Origin: Neocallimastix lanati (nom. inval.)
Lineage: Eukaryota > Neocallimastigomycota > Neocallimastigomycetes > Neocallimastigales > Neocallimastigaceae
DNA: 52,500 nucleotides
Direction: 5' to 3'
Assembly (NCBI GenBank): GCA_016946835.1
Contig: JACVTC010000086.1
Coordinates: 167,501-220,000, forward strand
Part shown: piece by piece, positions 47,287-52,500 of the stretch
Layout of the letters: each line of letters begins with the position of its first letter
Numbering within the stretch: the first letter of the stretch is position 1
Program-made: the position numbers and the translations under genes
The notes under the pieces: model-generated
What the model saw: the letters and a program-made list of their open reading frames with translations, nothing else
What the model was told of the DNA's origin: nothing
Databases searched by the model: none

Positions 47287-47338
47287 TTTGATAATAATAT
47301 TATTATATAATTAATTGATTTTTAATAATTCCTTTAGC

Positions 47339-47381
<43 letters not shown>

Positions 47382-47600
47382 AAGAAAAAAGCTATTATCG
47401 TTATTGTTTATTGCTATTATTAATTTTATTGATAATTCAATTATTCCTATATACTAGAAAAAAATTTTAAATATATTATAATAATAATATTATTATTATT
47501 ATTATTAATACTATTGATATTTATTGTAATTGTATGTTTATGTCTCTTTAATAATAGTATTAATAATATTTAATAAATTTTTATTCTCTAAATAATATTC

Positions 47601-47655
<55 letters not shown>

Positions 47656-50025
47656 TAATTTTCTTATTTTTCACGTATATAAATGTCTTATTGATACTAT
47701 TATTTCATCTTCTATTATTAATATTCTATAAAATTTTTCAATTATACTTTAAACATTAAAATAATAATTGATTTTTATTATTTAATAAAATTACATATAT
47801 AAAAAAAAAAAAAAAAAATTTTCCCTTTTTTAAAATTATTAATAAAAATTTATTTATATATTCATTCAATTAAAAATTTTTTAAAATAATAAATTCATTA
47901 TAAATGTTAATTATTTTTTATTTTATTCTGTTTATTTCTATTTTATTAATATTTAAATATAACATAGATATTTTTCTTTTTTATTTACACAAGTTCATTA
48001 GAAAGGAATATCCATAATTTATATTATTTTTTTTTTCTGTTAGCATTAATTTAATACAAATGCAATATTTAAAAATTAAAAAAAAAAATACAATTGATAA
48101 TATTAAAAGTTATACATGATAATAATGAAACATGTATATCTACCTTAAATTGTTATATTAATAATAACAAAAATATTAACTATTGCTTTTTGAATAAATA
48201 ATAAATGGTGAAGGATTAACATAATAATAATAATAAAAATAATAGTAATAGTGATAATAGGTTTATTTAATAATAATAGAATTATTTGTACCCTCAATTC
48301 AGCATATTACGATATTATCCTCAAATAAAATATATATATATATGTTTTTAAAATAATAATAATAGTAAAAATTATAGTAATAGTAATAATAGGTTTATTT
48401 AATAATAATAAAAATTTTGTACCTTCAATTCATACATATTACGATATTATACTCAAATAAATTAAAAAAAAAAAAATACGCTTTTAAAATGTATAAATTT
48501 TAATTCTTTATATTATTTACTTATTAATTTATGTAATTAATATTTTTAAAAATAATTTAATATTATTTTTTATAATTAATTTTCTTTTTCAAATTTATTA
48601 TTTATTTTTGTTATGATTAATTTCTATTATTATTATATTTATTATTATTTTAACTATTACTAGTTAAAATGATAAATATATATAAAATAAAATAAAATCA
48701 TAATTAATATATTATATAAAATTTTTTAATAGAGAAGTATATTTTGTTTAAAAAGTAACTATAAATTAGATTATATCAGTATATAATTCAATATTAATAA
48801 TATTTCTTTTTCAGCTGTTTAAGATTTGAAAAAAGAAAGTAATAAAATCATTAAAAATATTAACAATGCATTATGTATTCATTGATTATTTTTCATAAAA
48901 TGAAAAAGGTAACCAATTATTAAATATGACTATTGTATATTATTTTATTATGAATTATTCTTTTTTTTTTTTTTTTTTGTATTTTTAATATTTATTTTAT
49001 TATTCATTATAGTTTAGTCATAATTAACTAATTATTAAAAATTTTAAGTATTCTAACCTTTAATTTTTTATTTAATTTTAAGAAATAAATGTTGATAATA
49101 AAGTAGATTACTACTATATAATATAATAAATTTGAAATCTAAAAATTTATTATTGATTTAAAATTACTAATTATATATAATTTAATTATAGTTTTATTTC
49201 TTAAATTAGTCATTCTTTCATATTTAAAATGACTTTAATATATGTAAATCATATAATAATTTTAATGAATATTATAAAGTTTAATAAAACTTTAAAAAAC
49301 TATCCTAATAATATATGACAATTAAAAATAAATATTATATAAAATTTAAAAATAAATAAATAAATAAATAAATTTATAGATATACATAAATAAGTGAATA
49401 AATAAATGATTCATAAATAAATATCTTTTGTTGATTAAATAAATTTAAAAACTTTATTTTATTATAAAAAATATGTACAAGAAAAAAAGAGACTTTAAAG
49501 TTTTATACTTATAAAAAAAAAAATATTAATTTGAAATTTTAATTTTTTTTTTTTTTAGGTTAGAATTAATAATTTGTCAATTAAATTAATAAAAATTAAA
49601 TCCATTATTAAAAATATTAATTAAAATAATAAATGACAATGGACCTATTGGGGCCAAAATTAATTTTTTATTAAAATTTACTTAATATAATATGGAATAT
49701 TATAATTCAATTTTTAAATAATAAATTTTTGAAAAAAAAAAAAAAAGATTAATAATTAAATATTTAATTTAATTAAATTATTATTATTATTATTATTATT
49801 ATTTTTTTTTTAAATCTTTCAATTTTTAATACGAACTTCACCTTTTTAATTAGTTTCATATATATAATTACATATTGTATTTTTGGTTTAGTAATTTTCA
49901 ATTAAAATAAAAAATTATAATATACAAGTATTAATAAATTGAATTTTTATTCAAAGTATTATTTTTTATTAGTAATATAATCTTTTATAAGTATTTTTAA
50001 TAATAAATTTATAATTTGAAATAAG
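47287..50025. other. Gene-free divergent intergenic region
   Basis: 2.7 kb between two divergently placed genes. Contains an A run (about 47349-47379), (ATT)n at about 47604-47654, a ~130-base tandem duplication (48221-48461) and otherwise AT-rich DNA. No coding signal. Confidence 0.6.
48221..48461. repeat. Two-copy tandem duplication, ~130-base period
   Basis: Both copies contain AATAGTAATAGT or its near variant, then AATAGGTTTATTTAATAATA, TTTGTACC(C/T)TCAATTCA and CATATTACGATATTAT in the same order, separated by a short variable AT tract. Unlike the surrounding microsatellites the unit is complex. Confidence 0.85.
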
Positions 50026-50295
50026 ATGGATACTACACCAATGAACTTTACAGACATGAACTGTAATAAAATTTAAATTTAAATTTATTTATTTTATTTT
50101 ATTTTATTTTTATTTCATGTTTTTTTTTTTTTTTTTCATTTCAAATATTTATAAAAGTTATTAATGGCTCATAATTAAAATATTTAATTTAAATAATATT
50201 TCAATAGCCATAAAACATCCATATCAAGATGAAAATGATAGTGGTTATACTGAACTTAATATGGGTAAATTAGTAGATATATTTATATAATTTTT

Positions 50296-50348
<53 letters not shown>

Positions 50349-52268
50349 TATTATTCTTGAAAAAAAAAGAAAAAAAAACAAAAAACTCTTTTGAATATTA
50401 TTTTTGGTTTGTTTAAATAAATATTTATAATATAAATATAAATTCATGTTAATATTATATATATTTATTTTTATATTACTTTACCTAATTTTATAATCGA
50501 AAATATTAACATGTATAATTTAAATAGTTTTTTCAAATTTTGATAAGCAATGTCGTATGGATTCTCCTGAAAGTGATGAAGATAATATTTTTGAAGAACA
50601 AAATAATTTTACTCAGGAATGTGAAGATGATGGTACGTTTCCATACAATGTTATAAATAATTCTCTTTTTAAAAATTAAAGAAAAAAAATAATTCAAAAA
50701 TAAAAAAATAAAAAAATAAAAAAATAAAAAAATAAAAAAATAAAAAAATAAAAAAATAAAAAAATAAAAAAATAAAAAAATAAAAAAATAAAAAAATAAA
50801 AAAATAAAAAAATAAAAAAATAAAAAAATAAAAAAATAAAAAAATAAAAAATAATTATTTAAATAGCTAGTGATTTTTATCCAAGTGATCAAGAAGACAT
50901 GTCTGGGATCTATGAAATAAAAAGTAGAATAGAACAAAAGCGTAAAAAGTATCTAGTACGTGCAGTAAAAATATATAAAGATTTAACTGAAAATATGTCA
51001 GCGCCATGGAAAGATGAACTTACTTTAGATGATGTCTTGTAAAAATTAATATTTATAAATAACTTTTATATATATATATATATATTTTTTTTTTTTTGTT
51101 TAATTTATAAATAGGTTTATTATTATTATATAAATACTTATAAATCTTATATTATTTTTTATTTTTTTTTCACTATTATAGCATATCTAATATGTATAAA
51201 TTCAATATACAAAAACAAAGGTGGGTTAAAAAGGGTCCTATTGTAATTTTTTTATTAAAGAAACAATTTCGTTTAGTTACCTATAATTTATATGGACAAC
51301 CAATACCATCATTAAATATTAAATGTATTTATATATATTGCATAAGAATTTTTTTTTTCTTTTATTAAAATAATTAAAAAAAAAATATATTTTTATAATA
51401 CTAATTTTTTTTTATTTTTTTTTTTAAATTTTATTTATATATTATACAATAATTGTGAAGTGTGGGAATTTATGGCTAGTTATAGTAGAAGTGATAATCA
51501 TAAAATATTAATAAATTCTTTTGGAAGAAATTTTAAAAATAAAGTTACAATAAGCACTACAGTTACTTATTTAAAGGATATTATTGATACTTCACTTTTA
51601 AATGAACGTGAATTAAAGTTAATACAGAATGAAAAAGTTAGTATTTGTAATTCTACCGTTATACCATATCCTGAAGATTCTTCTTCAAATATTGTTTTCT
51701 ATTTTAAAGCAACAGAAGGTAATAATTTTAAACTTTTAATAATAGCTATATTAATATGCTAATATATATTTTAAGTATTTTTTTAAACTATTATTTTAAT
51801 ATATATATATATATTTTTTTTTTTATTTTTTTTCTTTTAATTAAACTCTTATATTTTTTTCATAATATATTTATTTTTTATTAATATTAATAAAGACTTA
51901 AAACGATTTAAAAAGGCTTTCGATGATGCATGTCATGAATTATATTGCATAGGCTGTAAAAAAAGATATGAAACATTTTTGAATGAGCAACCAATATTAA
52001 ATTATCAAGACCATCCTGTAGAGAAATCTTGTAGATATCCATATAATAATCCAGATCTATTTGTAGCTGTAAGCTTTATAAGATAATATAATATAATTTA
52101 TTATGATATACTACTTTATATATTATATCTATATTTTAAAAAATTTATTTTTCTCTTAATAATATATTAATCTATTAACATTATAATTCGTTATAATATA
52201 AATGATAATATATATATATACATATATATTTTTGCTATTTTTTATTTATTTTTATTATTAATATATCA

Positions 52269-52308
<40 letters not shown>

Positions 52309-52498
52309 ATCTGAAAGAGGTTTTGAATATAAACCAATTGAAGATGAAACAGGAAAAATATTGACTGATAGAATAAAATGTTGTTTCTGTGGTACAAGTT
52401 ATGCAGGATGGATTTCGGATCAGACTAGCATTAATATTATGCATAAACTATATTGTGATTCAAAACATTATGAATGTCCATATTTAAATATAATTTAG
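50026..52498 (+). CDS. RanBP1/WH1-like PH domain fused to a C-terminal BIR domain, eight exons
   Basis: Exons read by eye: 50026-50062, 50208-50264, 50528-50632, 50867-51038, 51182-51324, 51461-51718, 51896-52068, 52307-52498; all GT..AG, all in frame, 378 residues with a TAG stop. Residues 1-70 are acidic (MDSPESDEDNIFEEQ). Residues ~124-272 resemble a PH-like fold of the RanBP1/WH1 group: MYKFNIQKQRWVKKG, then KKQFRLVTYN, and at the end YFKATEDLKRFKKAFDDAC, close to the end of Ran-binding domains; a ~60-residue insert separates the halves. Residues ~281-376 are a BIR zinc fold: RYETF at its start, LSERGFEYKP, IKCCFCGTSYAGW and a distal His and Cys (C340, C343, W350, H361, C372). No RING is present. 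BIR proteins act in chromosome segregation (survivin/Bir1) or as caspase inhibitors; in fungi the first role is more likely. The joint function is unknown. Confidence 0.78.
50694..50852. repeat. Heptanucleotide array (AAAAAAT)n in intron 3 of the BIR gene
   Basis: About 22 copies of a 7-bp unit, filling most of the intron 50633-50866. Confidence 0.95.
52272..52306 (+). other. Poly(A) tract directly forming a 3' splice site
   Basis: About 34 consecutive A followed by G, then the BIR-core exon. The acceptor is the AG at the end of this run; a pyrimidine tract is absent. The exon that follows is fixed by the BIR motif, so the site must be near here. Confidence 0.75.
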
Positions 52499-52500
52499 AA

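Noticed and set aside
50533-50937. 134-codon minus-strand frame rich in F/Y/I
   Set aside because: Created by the (AAAAAAT)n intron repeat; the plus-strand exons on either side belong to the BIR gene.

Overview
The window looks like nuclear DNA of an extremely AT-rich fungus, most likely an anaerobic gut fungus (Neocallimastigomycota); the genus cannot be told from this. The evidence is eukaryotic genes with short GT..AG introns, a recognisable TATA-binding protein, a secreted protein with five chitin-binding (CBM18/hevein-type) modules, a large ankyrin-type protein, relics of a multimodular non-ribosomal peptide synthetase (NRPS), and kilobases of A/T-only microsatellites. The organism assignment is inference from this combination.

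Layout. 1-5.2 kb: no genes, only (ATT)n, (AT)n and 7-bp arrays. 5.2-18.1 kb: a graveyard of decayed elements. These are a LINE reverse transcriptase (+, 5.2-6.8), an NRPS relic on the minus strand (7.3-9.3), a Ty3/gypsy integrase (+, 9.4-10.7), more of the NRPS relic (minus, 11.2-12.8), a second LINE with endonuclease and RT (+, 14.4-16.3) and a Ty1/copia integrase (minus, 17.3-18.1). 19.3-19.6 kb: a decayed ankyrin fragment. 20.7-23.8 kb: an intact 1049-aa ankyrin-type gene. 24.4-26.7 kb: a deleted Ty1/copia element that still has both LTRs. 29.5-33.3 kb: an intact 1250-aa CBM18 protein. 33.9-35.2 kb: a third LINE relic (minus). 36.1-38.4 kb: the TBP gene (minus, five exons). 41.0-45.0 kb: a multi-exon gene for a coiled-coil, tail-anchored membrane protein, with a ~1.3-kb intron made mostly of (TTTTA)n. 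45.8-47.3 kb: a three-exon gene (minus) for a low-complexity nuclear-type protein. 50.0-52.5 kb: an eight-exon gene.

The last gene is the most unusual. After splicing by eye it encodes a PH-like domain resembling RanBP1/WH1 domains, followed by a C-terminal BIR (inhibitor-of-apoptosis/survivin type) zinc fold. I know of no described protein with that architecture. All exon joins were read by eye; those of TBP are strongly supported by protein conservation, the others by reading frame and splice signals only.

The genes show no operon-like cooperation. TBP is a housekeeping transcription factor, the CBM18 protein is secreted, and the ankyrin protein belongs to a lineage-expanded class. The relics share a C-to-T/G-to-A style of damage at catalytic motifs.
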